DNA of 64,000 bases from Rhodocollybia butyracea (GCA_015501585.1 JADNRY010000021.1:124001-188000); one strand, 5' to 3'. Counted from the stretch's first letter, positions 44,419-54,708 are shown. The notes: generated by a model from the letters alone, not told the origin. Made by a program: numbers and translations.

Positions 44419-46443
44419 ATTTGGGTATTTACGTGTAGGTATGCGAAAGGGGCTATAAAACAACCTAACAAAAACACTACTGCACTTAACCAGACTATCG
44501 ATATGTAAGGGAGTGAGGGCAGGTTGTCAGAGATTCCCCGAGGGAAAGTCTTGTAATATCGGATGTACGTGCGCGACTGCTCCAGGTTCAAGACTGTAGC
44601 GCTAACGTGGGTAACTAAGCTTAGACAACTCTTAGAACTAAGTCGAGAGAAGCCTAGTTGGGGTGTACGAGTGTACGAGGGAACCAGGTGTGTATGTGGA
44701 AATCAATTAACCAAAACCAAAACCAATACAACGAAACTAAGATTCTCCTAGGCAAACTCTGGCGCTAGCTAGAATAGTAATCTCGAGGTTTGTCAACAAC
44801 ATCAGGAAAATCCATTTTTGCCTAGGTGACCCCAGAATGGCCTAAAGCAAACTAGGTGACCTATGAATCCTACAAGAGCCTTGACTGGCAAGGGACAAGC
44901 CCAAATTCCTAGGATGCCATAGGATTCATAGGTCACCTAGTTTGCTTTAGGCCACTCTGGGGTCACCTAGGCAAAAACAGCTTTTCCTGATGAACCCTAG
45001 GCAAACTCTGGCACTAGCTGCTGTGACGCTGTAAAGTCCTCGACCAAACTCTGGGCCAAGCTACGATATTGTGAGTGAACTTGATCACTAGGAACTTGTA
45101 CCACAATCTTAGTGGCTCGTCTAACTTCATGAAGAAGTCAACTAAGGAACCCTCACTCTGGAGCCAAATAATCCCTTACTAGAAGCCATCCCCTCTAAGG
45201 AAGCAACTAGATTTGAGTTGATCTGGAGTTCGAGAGAACTCTACACACTTAAATTCGATCAAGATATAAATGGGCTTTGCGAAGCACGTGAAGTTTATTA
45301 CTTTCTTAAGATAACCAAGTCAGGAGGTGTCATGCTACTGATCCTGTGGGGACGTTCTACGGAGCACTGGTCTTAGCAGTCAAGTCGAGGGCAAGAAACT
45401 TGTCTTATTGAATAAATATATCTGGCTTATATACTGAGTAGAGAGAGTTTAATACGAAAAATAGATGAAACAGATATGGAGAGAGATGGAAAGAGAGTGG
45501 AACAGAGGAATCTGGCTCGGAAAGGAAACTCCAGCCTATATATGGTACACACAATAAAGAAATAGTCCATTCTTGGGTATATATCAGAGGTAAAATATGA
45601 TTTCGTGAGGATTAACATAGTTTTAGAGTGTTTTGATCCGAGCGAGGTTTCTCCGATTACTCCACAATTCTCCGGGGTCAGGAGTACCTTTATGCTTCAT
45701 GATCACTTGCCGCCCGGTTTCCCTTGGGTGAGTTTCATTCTATTCCTCGGATAGTTCTGTCCATCCTGAGTGTGATTAACATTCTCTCGAGAAGGCCAGT
45801 TGTCTAGCTTTCCAACGACACCACTTATGATAGTCTCGAGCAACTGCGCTGAGTATGTACAAGTGATTCCCGATAGCCGGCTTTAACGGATAAGACCTTC
45901 CGTGTATGATTTCTAAGATCAAATGTTTTGATTTGCCAAGGCTATCCCGGTGCGTAGCTTTCCGTAGGACCGCTAAGCATGTTTCTACCATCCTCACGGT
46001 TACGACCGGTGCCACAAATAAACCTCTACGGTTTCCTCGGGATCATTCTGGTTCATTGTTACAGATTGTAAAGTCCACATCTTAACATAGCTTGTTGGGG
46101 GTCTTAGTGCGAGGGATGCCTTCCCTCATAATTCCTTCCCTCAAGTAACGTGTTGGCTTAGTACTTATCCCACTTCGAGATGTCCTGTAGTTTAGAGAGT
46201 CTACACTCTTGGGTATAACTAGATTGACAATCTAGTGTTACATCTCCAGGCAGCCCAGGTATCCTCGCTAGCTTGGCTCTAGGCTACGCTTGTGGGCGTA
46301 CCTTCACAGCTCACTGTTAAGTTCTTTGCCTCGGCAACAGCTATCACGCTCGGGCTCCGTATAACTCTCTTATTGCATTGTATAACACGTACAAAGTGTC
46401 AAAATGTACAGTTACACGCCTTAGGCCAATTTTAGGCCTAATA
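44419..46443. mobile_element. 2.0-kb insertion in the element B SAP gene
   Basis: The reading frame of the SAP gene stops at 44418 and resumes at 46444. GCGGT is repeated at 44414-44418 and 46444-46448; extended to AAT(G/A)GCGGT it is nine bases with one mismatch. The ends (ATTTGGGTATTT and TTAGGCCT) are not inverted repeats of each other and no paired LTRs are obvious. The middle resembles LTR sequence (a GAATAAATATATCTGGC signal near 45409). No coding potential. It also holds the 189-bp hairpin element. Class unresolved. Confidence 0.65.
44802..44990. mobile_element. 189-bp hairpin MITE
   Basis: Arms of about 70 bp starting TCAGGAAAATCCATTTTTGCC and ending with its imperfect complement are nearly palindromic, with a short centre. 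Directly outside, CTAGGCAAACTCTGGC occurs on both sides (about 44749 and 44998) as a longer direct repeat. Non-coding fold-back transposon type. Confidence 0.7.
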
Positions 46444-47899
46444 GCGGTGAAGCTCAAACAGCTGTTGGTTTTAGGATCATAATACTTGGCCCAGAAACTG
46501 CTTTCCCCGAGAGACTTGTACACCTCAACAACAAACTAGATTATAGTCAAAGTTCAGATTTACTAAGCTTAAGAGACAACTGCACAATAAAACATACCTT
46601 CCATTTGCTCCACTTAGCCTTGGTACCCTTCCAGCGTTGATCACCTCCATATTTGTATGCTGCCTCCCAGAGACGAATTGGGATTCCATGGCCTTTGATC
46701 TTGAGGTAACATTTGTCAGCGTTGAATGCAGGATCCGCGTCATCCCACATGCGTACAAGCTTTGAAATGTCATCTGCAAAGGAGACGAGGACAGGGTCGG
46801 GCACATCGGAGGGGAAAAACTCAATGCGGGTGCCGTTTGCGAGCGTGATCACTTTCAATGTGCCAGAGGCGATAACTGCTGTAGTTGGCACTAGTGGAGA
46901 AGACATGAGACCTTTGTAAACAGGTGCCGATAGTGGCAGAGAACCCGGTGTGGACATCAGGGTTGAATGCAGCGGCAGATGAGCATGAGTCGATGTCAGT
47001 GGTACACTATCCAGATCTCCGAACAGCGAAGGTGATTCCAGCGTTGAAGTCAATGGCAACTCCATGTGAGCAGGCGGCGCCGAGAGCCAGTTGTTGATTA
47101 CTGGGTTGGAATGAGTTGATGGCACAACCGGACTGACTGCCAATGAGGCCAACGTTTGAGGGTGAAGCACTGCTCCTGATACTGCAGTGGAGTTACCGAC
47201 CTTGCTGAGTAGAGCAGGCAATGAACGAGAGGGAGTAGATCCCCCAGTTGCGCAGAAAGCAAGAATCGTGTCAAGTTTTTCTTCAATTTTCTTGTCACGA
47301 GCAGCCTGATATTAATGGGATTAGCAAAGAGAAAAAAAATTTATAGATGCAACAAAAGCATAGAAAAAAAGCAATTGGGGAGTGATGGGCTTATGCTTAT
47401 GATTCAGTTCACATACCGGAGTGGGGAAAAGTGGTTCGATGTTCTCAATCTCCCAGGGGGTCTGGAAGTTGGTAAACTCCTGCACAATCTCTGCAGCCTG
47501 ATAGAGTACAGGTGTTATTCAGTACGATAGGAAAGGGTGAAGAGGGTATTGAAAACATACCCAATCCAATACATCTTGCTTTTCTTGAGGCGTACGCATG
47601 TCCTTTGATCGTTGAACAGAGCTCAGTGTTTCAGCGGCACCAAAAAGTTCATCCCAGCGTTTAGCGTACGCGCTTTTCTTCTTTGGCTTCTTTCCAGTGG
47701 CGGTACTGCTGTTGGAATGGTTTTCAAGACTTCGACTACCTTTGTGAGATCGTCATGCACCAGGTTTTGTCCTAAAAGCGATGGTCAGATCTCTGCTCAT
47801 GCATTGGAAGGCAACTTACAGATTCCATGACTCCGTATCCAAACTATAAGCCTTCAGACGTTCTTGCAACACAAGTTTCAGTCCACCGCACGGCTGGCC

Positions 47900-48016
47900 T
47901 GTCAAGAAGTGAACCATTTATATAGTCTGGGAAGCATATCAGGTCAGACCTGATATTGTGGCCTTTTGGTCCAGTTGGAGCGCATGGTTGTCTTTCCAGA
48001 GTCATGTGACTTTACA
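47900..48016 (+). repeat. Left LTR of TRIM-like element
   Basis: 117 bp, TG...CA ends, identical to the right copy. Confidence 0.9.
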
Positions 48017-48130
48017 GAATATCAGGTCTGCCTGGTCACCAGTTCAATCCTGCAAGAGGTCAAGCAGGCTCTTGCCCATGTGGCTGAGGGATCAGTGATG
48101 GTCCCAGGGCCAGCTATATAGATGGTTTAT

Positions 48131-50012
48131 TATCGCAATCGAGAGTTAGTTGCCCTAAAATTTGACTTTACCGATCATCGGCTCAGGGTTGACGGTGATC
48201 GTTTCCAAACTTCCCGGAGGCCCCCCGGAAATTATTTATGTATTGAGAAAAGGGAAATGTAGACTTGGATAACACAGTAAGCGAAGACAAAATTCATAGT
48301 CTGTCTTTAGGAATTAGACCTCAAATCTCAGCTCTTGGTACGGAGTTAGCATACTTGAGGTTGCATCAGGGTGCACGGGATGCCGCTTTCCAGCACTATC
48401 CAGCGCTGGGGGCCGCTGGAAACGGCTGTACAGTGCCTGATAACAGCGCCAGCTTGTCCATGTTTTGCTGATGCCCTTCCGGCCATAACCATTAAAACAC
48501 AAGCATAAGTAGCACAGAAGGAGACTGGGTATGTATAGTTGCATGCACTGTCAGTGTTGGGAATTTTTTGTTAATGTTACTTTTGACACCCATACGATCA
48601 ACTTGGTCCAAATTAGTGTAAAAGAAGCATCAATGAGGCCCCCATCCAGGCTGTGGATGGATGAAGTTTGATCATAAACCATGCTAAATATTAAGTGTTG
48701 ATAGCCAGTCAAAATATTGTAGTACTTATTACCAAAGCATCCAAAAAGCATTGCACTGTCACCTGTAAGAGTGTTTAGTGAAACGACGAGAAAGGAGGGT
48801 CCTGGTGTGAGGAGAGTGTGAAGTGTAAGGGGAGTGAGGAGCGGTGTAGTATTTGGAAGTGTAAAATAATTGAAAGGGGCCAGAGGAACCGGCGAGGCGC
48901 AAGCAGTGTGACGAATAGCGACGAGAGTGTGAGTGCGACCCGTAACTGGAGTCTGGAACAGTGTAAGTGACAAGAATAATTATCTGCAGTAAGTATAGCT
49001 TGTAAACTGTAAATGAAGCTGTAAATAGGGCATAAAGACTCGAAGATACTTCGATTGTTCTATGTACCTATTATCATTTAAATACTATTCCGTTTGGGCT
49101 AGTGCTCCAACTGCGGCCTGCCATTTGTGTACTCTGACATCAGTCATCGCTGATTGGCTTGCTATTTCTGATACGCTGATTCGGCTGAGGATATGACTCG
49201 CTTTGGCCTCATGCAATTACTTTGAATAGGTAATGCTTTACAGAAAACATTTTGATGCACTGACAATACCCTGGGGCTTGAAGTCTTGTGCACCATTAAC
49301 TAGGTACAGGTACCTAGTTAGGACTTGTGGCAATCTGCTTGTTGGATGGATACTCTGTATTGCAGCCCCTCTCCGAACTTGTAAAATTCCAGATCCATAG
49401 TAACACATAATGCAGCATGGCAGCGGGCTGAACTGCAAAAAATCAGGTCATAACACATCAAACCTGATTTTTTATGCTTAATGCAATTTCAGTGCCTACA
49501 ATGCGTAAACTATGGTGTAACACAAAAATTTGGGCCTAGAGCTGAGCATTACCCCCTCACACTCTCAGGGACTGGATTTCAAACGGTCATAATGTAGTAG
49601 AGTTACTGGTAACTTAAACGAAGTATGCAGGCTTTAGGAGTGAATTGAATTGCACATAGTTCATCCACTCTCTCAATGGATCCAACACTTGGGATTTGAG
49701 GTTTTTACCAGGACCATAAAACCAGACAGAAGGCCTCAAATAAAAAGATCCTCAACTTGAAATCCTGGCACAAAGTCATGTGCATAAATAGACCAGTTGA
49801 TTTCCAACTGTCTCGTCTCCCAGAGGAAGGTTGCCAGGCCTCAATCTTGAGTCTAGGTGAACAATGAACTCATCACAATTCGAAGTACTTATTTTAGGAT
49901 ATGGTTATGCTATTCGGAAGGTCTCCGAGAAATTCTGGAGTTGATCACCGTCAACCCTGAGCCGATGATCGGCAAAGTCAATTTATAGGGCAACTAACTC
50001 TCGATTGCGATA
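48131..50012. mobile_element. 1.88-kb terminal-inverted-repeat element nested in the TRIM
   Basis: Inverted repeats of 70 bp (48131-48200 and 49943-50012) begin TATCGCAATCGAGAGTTAGT and differ at three positions, with weaker similarity further in. Flanked by a 6-bp duplication GTTTAT (48125-48130 and 50013-50018). No transposase is recognisable; the 140-codon minus frame at 48551-48973 has no known motif. A 6-bp duplication with long inverted repeats does not fit the common superfamilies cleanly. Confidence 0.85.
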
Positions 50013-50188
50013 GTTTATGTCATCAACCCAGTAGTATGGGTACCAATGAGGGCTTGATGGTTGGCTTTGGGGTTGCATATCATATGGCTGGGCGGATTAA
50101 ATGATAACTGAGTACATTTAATTGACTGACGGGTGTGTAGCTGCATGTCAAGCATCTCGAGGGCTCGATGCACTGAAGGGGGATGTAC

Positions 50189-50305
50189 TGTCAAGAAGTG
50201 AACCATTTATATAGTCTGGGAAGCATATCAGGTCAGACCTGATATTGTGGCCTTTTGGTCCAGTTGGAGCGCATGGTTGTCTTTCCAGAGTCATGTGACT
50301 TTACA
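50189..50305 (+). repeat. Right LTR of TRIM-like element
   Basis: 117 bp, preceded by a polypurine tract and followed by the GGCC duplication. Confidence 0.9.
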
Positions 50306-50913
50306 GGCCAAGCAAGCGGCAAAGCTCTTTCAGCTTGCAGACCTTCATATCCATACTGAGGGCAAGGGGAGAAACCAATCATGAGCAAATGTTCAGAAAG
50401 GAAAGACAAAACTGGAGAGAAAACTTACACTTTGGCATTGAACGTAGTGCCATCTTTGTTCGGGAATGTAAATTCCTCACGCTTTGAGTCCGGAGGGATC
50501 ATGGCAGACCACGAAAGGCGGCGGCCAAAGTAAACAACCAGTGAACGGCGGTAAATGAATCCGAGAACAGCGAGAGAAAAGATTAAAGCAGCGAGAAACG
50601 CGTTGAGCGCAAGAGAGGCGGCAGAGACAGCAGAGACAGAGCGGGGGCTGGCAGCCGACAGTGCCGATGTAAGCGCCGTGAGGATCCCATCGGCTATGGC
50701 GACGATCGAGCGGGGTAAGCTACCAAAAAGGGCATAAAAAGATTAGTGGAGGGAGCAAAGAAAGCCGTGGGGAAAAAGAAAAGATAACGGCGGGTGCGGC
50801 GAATCACGCGCAATACGAGACGCTGCCGTCATGACCAGGCGACGTTGATGAAATCAAATCCGATGGGCCCGGTAACTCCGGCGTGACTCTAATGTCTCTT
50901 TCCAGAAAGAAGT

Positions 50914-50987
50914 TATAGGGAACGTTCAGTTGTTTGTTTCTTATTGGTTTTTTGTTTACGTCTATGATTATCGGGCCGTTCCCTATA
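50914..50987. repeat. 74-bp inverted-repeat element
   Basis: TATAGGGAACG and CGTTCCCTATA form perfect 11-bp ends. The internal GTTTACGTCTATGATTATCG is the reverse complement of the block in 35296-35376. Possibly a TA-target MITE. Confidence 0.6.
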
Positions 50988-51034
50988 CATCTGGAAACGA
51001 GATTATCATGGAGAGTGTGGTTTCACACCGTAAT

Positions 51035-51190
51035 GATACAAAAATCTGCTCGGCAGAAAGGTGTACTGAAATTTTCCGATAAGATAAGATATTCCTTTTA
51101 TAGTTTATCACAAACTTTCAGTAACCATTTCAGGTGAACTGAAAACCACTGATTATTCTTATTAGGATCTGCCGAGCAGATTTTTGTATC
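51035..51190. repeat. 156-bp element with perfect 23-bp inverted repeats
   Basis: The arm at 51035-51057 (starts GATACAAAAATCTGCTCGG) is matched exactly in reverse complement at 51168-51190. No clear flanking duplication. Looks like a small MITE or a stable hairpin just upstream of the tRNA gene. Confidence 0.7.
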
Positions 51191-51278
51191 TTCCCAGTGT
51201 TTGTTGTTGCTCTTTGAGCATATTTGAAGATGATGAGAGCAGGTCTGACTCAATTAATACCATTCCCTTCATATTTAA

Positions 51279-51372
51279 GGCGCTATAGCCAAGTGGTTAC
51301 GGCGACAGATTAGAACTTCTTGCTTCAATCTGTTCCTCTTTGAGGGCGCAGGTTCGAATCCTGCTGGCGTCG
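51279..51372 (+). tRNA. tRNA-Ser(AGA) with a 12-nt intron
   Basis: Folds by eye into a type II tRNA. Acceptor GGCGCTA (51279-51285) pairs with TGGCGTC (51365-51371) with three G-U type pairs. Anticodon stem ACAGA (51305-51309) pairs with TCTGT (51329-51333). Loop TT-AGA-A gives anticodon AGA at 51312-51314. The intron is 51316-51327, in the standard place one base 3' of the anticodon. The variable arm CCTC-TTT-GAGG is typical of serine tRNAs. T-arm GCAGG-TTCGAAT-CCTGC. CCA is not encoded, as expected. Inserts UCU (and by wobble UCC/UCA-type) serine codons. Confidence 0.93.
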
Positions 51373-52101
51373 TGGTTGGAAGTTTAGGGTGAACTTTTGA
51401 TTTGGATGGCCGATGCACTTTTTGGAGCTCAGATAACTACCACTTCTCTCTAATACATATTCTGAAGAACTAGAAATCATCGGAAGACATTTTTGAACAA
51501 TCCTAGATATTTAAAAAAGAGCCACTAGCTCTGAGACGAAAGTCGCAAGCAGGTTACAATGTTTTGGTCATAGGACTCCAAGATCACTGTATATGCGCGT
51601 CTTAATTTCTTGATTTATTGCACGTCGTGGTACCGCAGTACCAAACAAAAAAAAAAAATGTAGGTACGTATGGTATACGAAAATATGCATAGTGCGTTGT
51701 AAGTATGTTTATAATGCTTGTTGTTGGAAGGTGGGGGGAGTAATGGTAATTGCGTTGATACGAGACTTGTTACATGATGGAGTAAAAGACAATGCCCAAA
51801 AGTGAGAAAAACAGCCAAATGATACAGTAAGTCGTTTCGTGCGAGGCAGTAAAATGTAATGATGAGCGAACAAAAAGCACAGAAGAGAAGGGCGATCGAA
51901 AAAGACGAGCCACCAGCCCCTTCGTCATTCATATGGATATACCTAGAATGTTTTAATATGATCATGTGTGCCCTGTAAAATGCCAACAACTACGTCGTCA
52001 ACCGGGAAAGATGTAGAGTATAATGATATTGGTCAACGACGAGCGGCCAAGGGATGATCGAGATGCAAAAAGGTCCATGAGCCCAAGCCACCGACCGGCT
52101 T
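51373..52101. other. Intergenic region downstream of tRNA-Ser
   Basis: Includes the right copy of the 21-bp repeat (51574-51594), a poly(A) stretch near 51648-51658 and the 3' UTR of the TBP gene. Minus-strand frame 51615-51989 is hydrophobic but unsupported. Confidence 0.4.
51574..51594 (+). repeat. 21-bp direct repeat, right copy
   Basis: Exact match to 35258-35278, same orientation. It lies right of the tRNA gene, so if it is a junction mark the flanked segment would include that tRNA. Confidence 0.75.
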
Positions 52102-53305
52102 CTATGGTTTCCGGAATTCGCACAACACAGTGTATATGGTGTTGAACGCAGTGTAAATCTCTTCTCTGACCTATTGGTTACAGAGAAGCAAAAGGTGTCA
52201 GCGGATGTGTTTCATACATTCCACCGGCATCTCCCAAAAAGCGACGCGCCAAATGACGCAATGACACAACGCAAAAGCGAACAGTAGCCACACATATCAC
52301 GGAGGATGAATCAACGAAGGAAAGGAAGATATTACCTTGGCGCCAGTCAACACAATCTTTCCAGAAACGAAAATGAGCAGCACGACTTTTGGTTTGATCA
52401 TACGGTAGATGAGACCAGGGAAAAGCTAATCAACCAAACTCAGCGACAGATAGCGATAGTAAAAGCAACACGCACCTCCGGTTCATAACTACTAAACTGT
52501 CCGTGACTGTATGCGAGTCCCTCCAAACGAATGGGGAACTTGACGTCACAACTACCAACGATGTTCTGAATCTTGAACTCAGAAAACTTTGCATCGAACC
52601 CAAGCTTCTGCACGATCCTCGCATACTTCCGCGACGCAAGTCTCGAATCATCTTCCGACTTTGCACCAGTGACGACCATCTTTCCGGAAGCGAAGATGAG
52701 TGCGGTGGTCTTCGGGTCACGAATACGCATAATAACCGCGGCGAAACGCTAAAAACGTGGGAACAAATCGAAACAGTTCGAAATGTACACACGATCTAAA
52801 GAACGTTACCAACCTTAGGGTTGTATTCTGCATTACGTGCGTGTAGAGCAATGGTTTTGAGGTCTAGTCGACAGTCGAGATTGACTGTAGCAACGATGTT
52901 TTGAAGAGTCGGAACAATGCCTTCCACAGCAGTGATGTGCTGTTGTTCGAGGGTCAAAGGCGCAGGAGTTGCGGGTACGGCAGTTGGAGTCGATGGACCA
53001 GCCACCGCGTTGGTTGGGGAGCCAGCAGTTGATGGTGGTGTCTGAGACTGAGACAAAACAGGACTAGTCTGTGGATAAGAAGCCGCGAGTGGAGAGGGAC
53101 CAGGTAAAGCCAGTCCATTTGTGGGCTTCGGAATATAAGCGCCACCAGGAAGCGCGAGACCTTGTGCCTGCTGCTGCTGCTGCTGCTGTTTTTGCTGTTG
53201 CTGCACCTGCTGTTGAATTTGTTGTTGTTGGTACAGCTGCTGTTGCTGTGCCGACACATTAGAACGACCGAATGTAACCTGACGAGCGGGCAAGGCAAAA
53301 GACAT
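52102..53305 (-). CDS. TBP (SPT15): TATA-binding protein (TFIID/SAGA/TFIIIB subunit)
   Basis: ATG at 53303-53305 opens [20 protein letters not shown], followed by a glutamine-rich stretch (about residues 20-47) and a Pro/Ser/Thr segment. The conserved core follows: [35 protein letters not shown], then [18 protein letters not shown], the basic link, [61 protein letters not shown], ending [10 protein letters not shown] at TAG 52102-52104. The two pseudo-symmetric core repeats are complete. TBP binds TATA boxes for all three RNA polymerases. The CAG/CTG-rich glutamine tract makes an artefactual leucine-rich frame on the other strand. Divergent from SWI5. Confidence 0.95.
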
Positions 53306-54150
53306 GACGAAAATTTTAATATGGCAAGCGTGCGAAACGGGGGAAAAAGGAAGAAACCGGTTTTTCCTTCGTCCTTATATACCAGACGATCACGTAAGCT
53401 TTTCAAACTCCGCTCTTTTATCATTCGAGTCATTTCTTCCACGTGTTTCTCTTTCTTATCTTCTTCCCATCATCCCCACACCAGTGTTGTCGTCTCGGAG
53501 GTGAGAACGACGCTGAAGAGCGAGCGAGCGCGCTTGACAGTAACAGCGACTATGACGCTTACGACGCTTACGATGACAACCTTACAGTTGCTCTACTTCA
53601 AGATTTTTTTCACCTCGAACTTACCTGGCTCCGTCTATTTGTGGGCGGCCAAGCTCAGACATTCTTCTTCTCTTTGTGGTCAACTTAAGGCCACCTTCGA
53701 GTCCACACTCCCCCACATGCCAGGCGCTGCGCAGCTCCATCAATTAATCAAGTTCCGAAGCGCCCGGATAATGTATATGGAACCTGATGGAACGTTCCCG
53801 AAGGCTGTTCATTGTGACCTTTCTCCACAGCTTTCTTTGTCTGTGCCAGTGCCACTTTGTCGCATCTCTTAATCTTTCTTTCGAGCCATCTTCGCCTATA
53901 TTCGAACTTTAGGCTGGGTAATAGGAGATGGTAGTCAGGCTTCATGATCTTAAAGGGAAGATTGTTGATGAGATACGCCATATGTGTTTGTATCATAATC
54001 ATTGGATCCATGTATCAATAATATGCGTTACAACTGGTACTGATGATTGTTCACCTGCATAAGCGGAATTTTCCTTGGCTTAGGCGCGTTAGTACGTCGT
54101 CTCAGAAAACTGTCATACATAAATCGCGCTTTCTTTTGAACTGAACCATC
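53306..54150. promoter_or_regulatory. Divergent region between TBP and SWI5
   Basis: 845 bp with no gene. The long plus-strand frame 53162-53872 begins as the antisense of the glutamine tract and has no domain. A GACGCTTACGACGCTTACGATGAC tandem-type block near 53550-53576 is the only repeat seen. Confidence 0.4.
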
Positions 54151-54624
54151 ATGCACGCACGCGTCTCACAAAAGGTATTTGACATCTGCATCATTTAAAC
54201 CTTTTCTGTATCTTTTATTATTATTTAGAAACAACAAGCTCGGATCACAGAACTTGAGGAACAAGTCGCTCGGCTTGAACAGGAACTCGGGTACGCGCAA
54301 GCGCAGCTGTGATTTCTTTTTCATCGATGAACATGATACCATAAGACCTGGTGAAGACGCGGAAAAGATAGTTAACAAGCATATAAAGATGCTTCATCGA
54401 TATAATGAGGCAAAGGACGCTGCACAGGTACGTGTCAATGAACATTTTACGCGTCAAGCCACTCAATGATTGTTATGTGCCTTCCAGATTCTCATAGGAC
54501 GTGTATGTTTTTTCCATCATTCATTTTTGTACAACCTACAGACGCGTCATTTTAGCTCGCCAGTTTGAAAGAAACGACTATCAGGCAGATCCATAAAGAT
54601 CTCGACCTTCCGACTGAGGATTGA
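54151..54624 (+). CDS. SWI5: Swi5 recombination mediator subunit (83 aa, five exons)
   Basis: Exons 54151-54174, 54229-54290, 54346-54427, 54488-54502 and 54556-54624 join to 252 nt without a stop. Protein: MHARVSQKKQQARITELEEQ, a coiled coil, then the Swi5 signature MLHRYNEAKDAAQILIGRLA and IHKDLDL near the C-terminus. Swi5 with Sfr1 stimulates Rad51/Dmc1 strand exchange; Sae3 is the budding-yeast counterpart. The fourth exon is only 15 nt (ILIGR). The length matches Swi5 proteins. Small spliced gene, missed by ORF scanning. Convergent with the RCC1 gene. Confidence 0.9.
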
Positions 54625-54708
54625 CAGGACGATGTATGTAGATTAGGAAATGCCCAAGAAAGCTCTTTGTTGTACATTACTAGTTTTTGGCATTAATACG
54701 CATGGATA

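Larger units (their letters stand above)
47900..50305 (+). mobile_element. TRIM-like LTR element with identical 117-bp LTRs
   Basis: LTRs 47900-48016 and 50189-50305 begin TGTCAAGAAG, end TTTACA and are identical by eye. They are flanked by a GGCC duplication (47896-47899 and 50306-50309). A purine tract GAAGGGGGA lies just before the right LTR. Taking out the nested element (48131-50012) leaves only about 280 bp of internal DNA, so the original was about 520 bp, the size of terminal-repeat retrotransposons in miniature. Inserted inside the SAP motif codons of element B. Confidence 0.88.
44263..50740 (-). pseudogene. Element B SAP-domain membrane protein gene, split by two insertions
   Basis: Parts in order: membrane-segment exon near 50450-50740 (LNAFLAALIFSLAVLGFIY then KREEFTFPNKDGTTF); first half of the SAP motif ending LKELCRLLG at 50306-50330; second half GLKLVLQERLKAYS at about 47850-47899; GKKPKKKSAYAKRWDELF and QRSKDMRTPQEK near 47590-47700; C-terminal block NGTRIEFFPSDVPDP near 46800; FWAKYYDPK near 46460-46500; and the end ERKACD...KPSAIAKR at 44263-44420. 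Each piece matches the element A protein. Breaks at 47899/50306 and 44418/46444 coincide with target duplications. It cannot make a normal product now. Confidence 0.8.
35279..50913 (+). mobile_element. Element B: second copy of the two-gene element, riddled with insertions (ends approximate)
   Basis: Carries a recombinase gene (41392-43237, +) and a convergent SAP gene (44263 to about 50740, -) homologous to those of element A, and the same right-end block near 50879. Nested insertions: LTR retrotransposon 37042-40396, 2.0-kb element 44419-46443, LTR element 47900-50305 with a further element inside. Removing these leaves a unit similar in size to A. The left limit is unresolved; 35279 assumes the 21-bp repeat marks the border. 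Confidence 0.5.

Noticed and set aside
53162..53872. 236-codon plus-strand frame with a polyleucine start
   Set aside because: It is the antisense of the TBP glutamine tract and promoter, with no domain.
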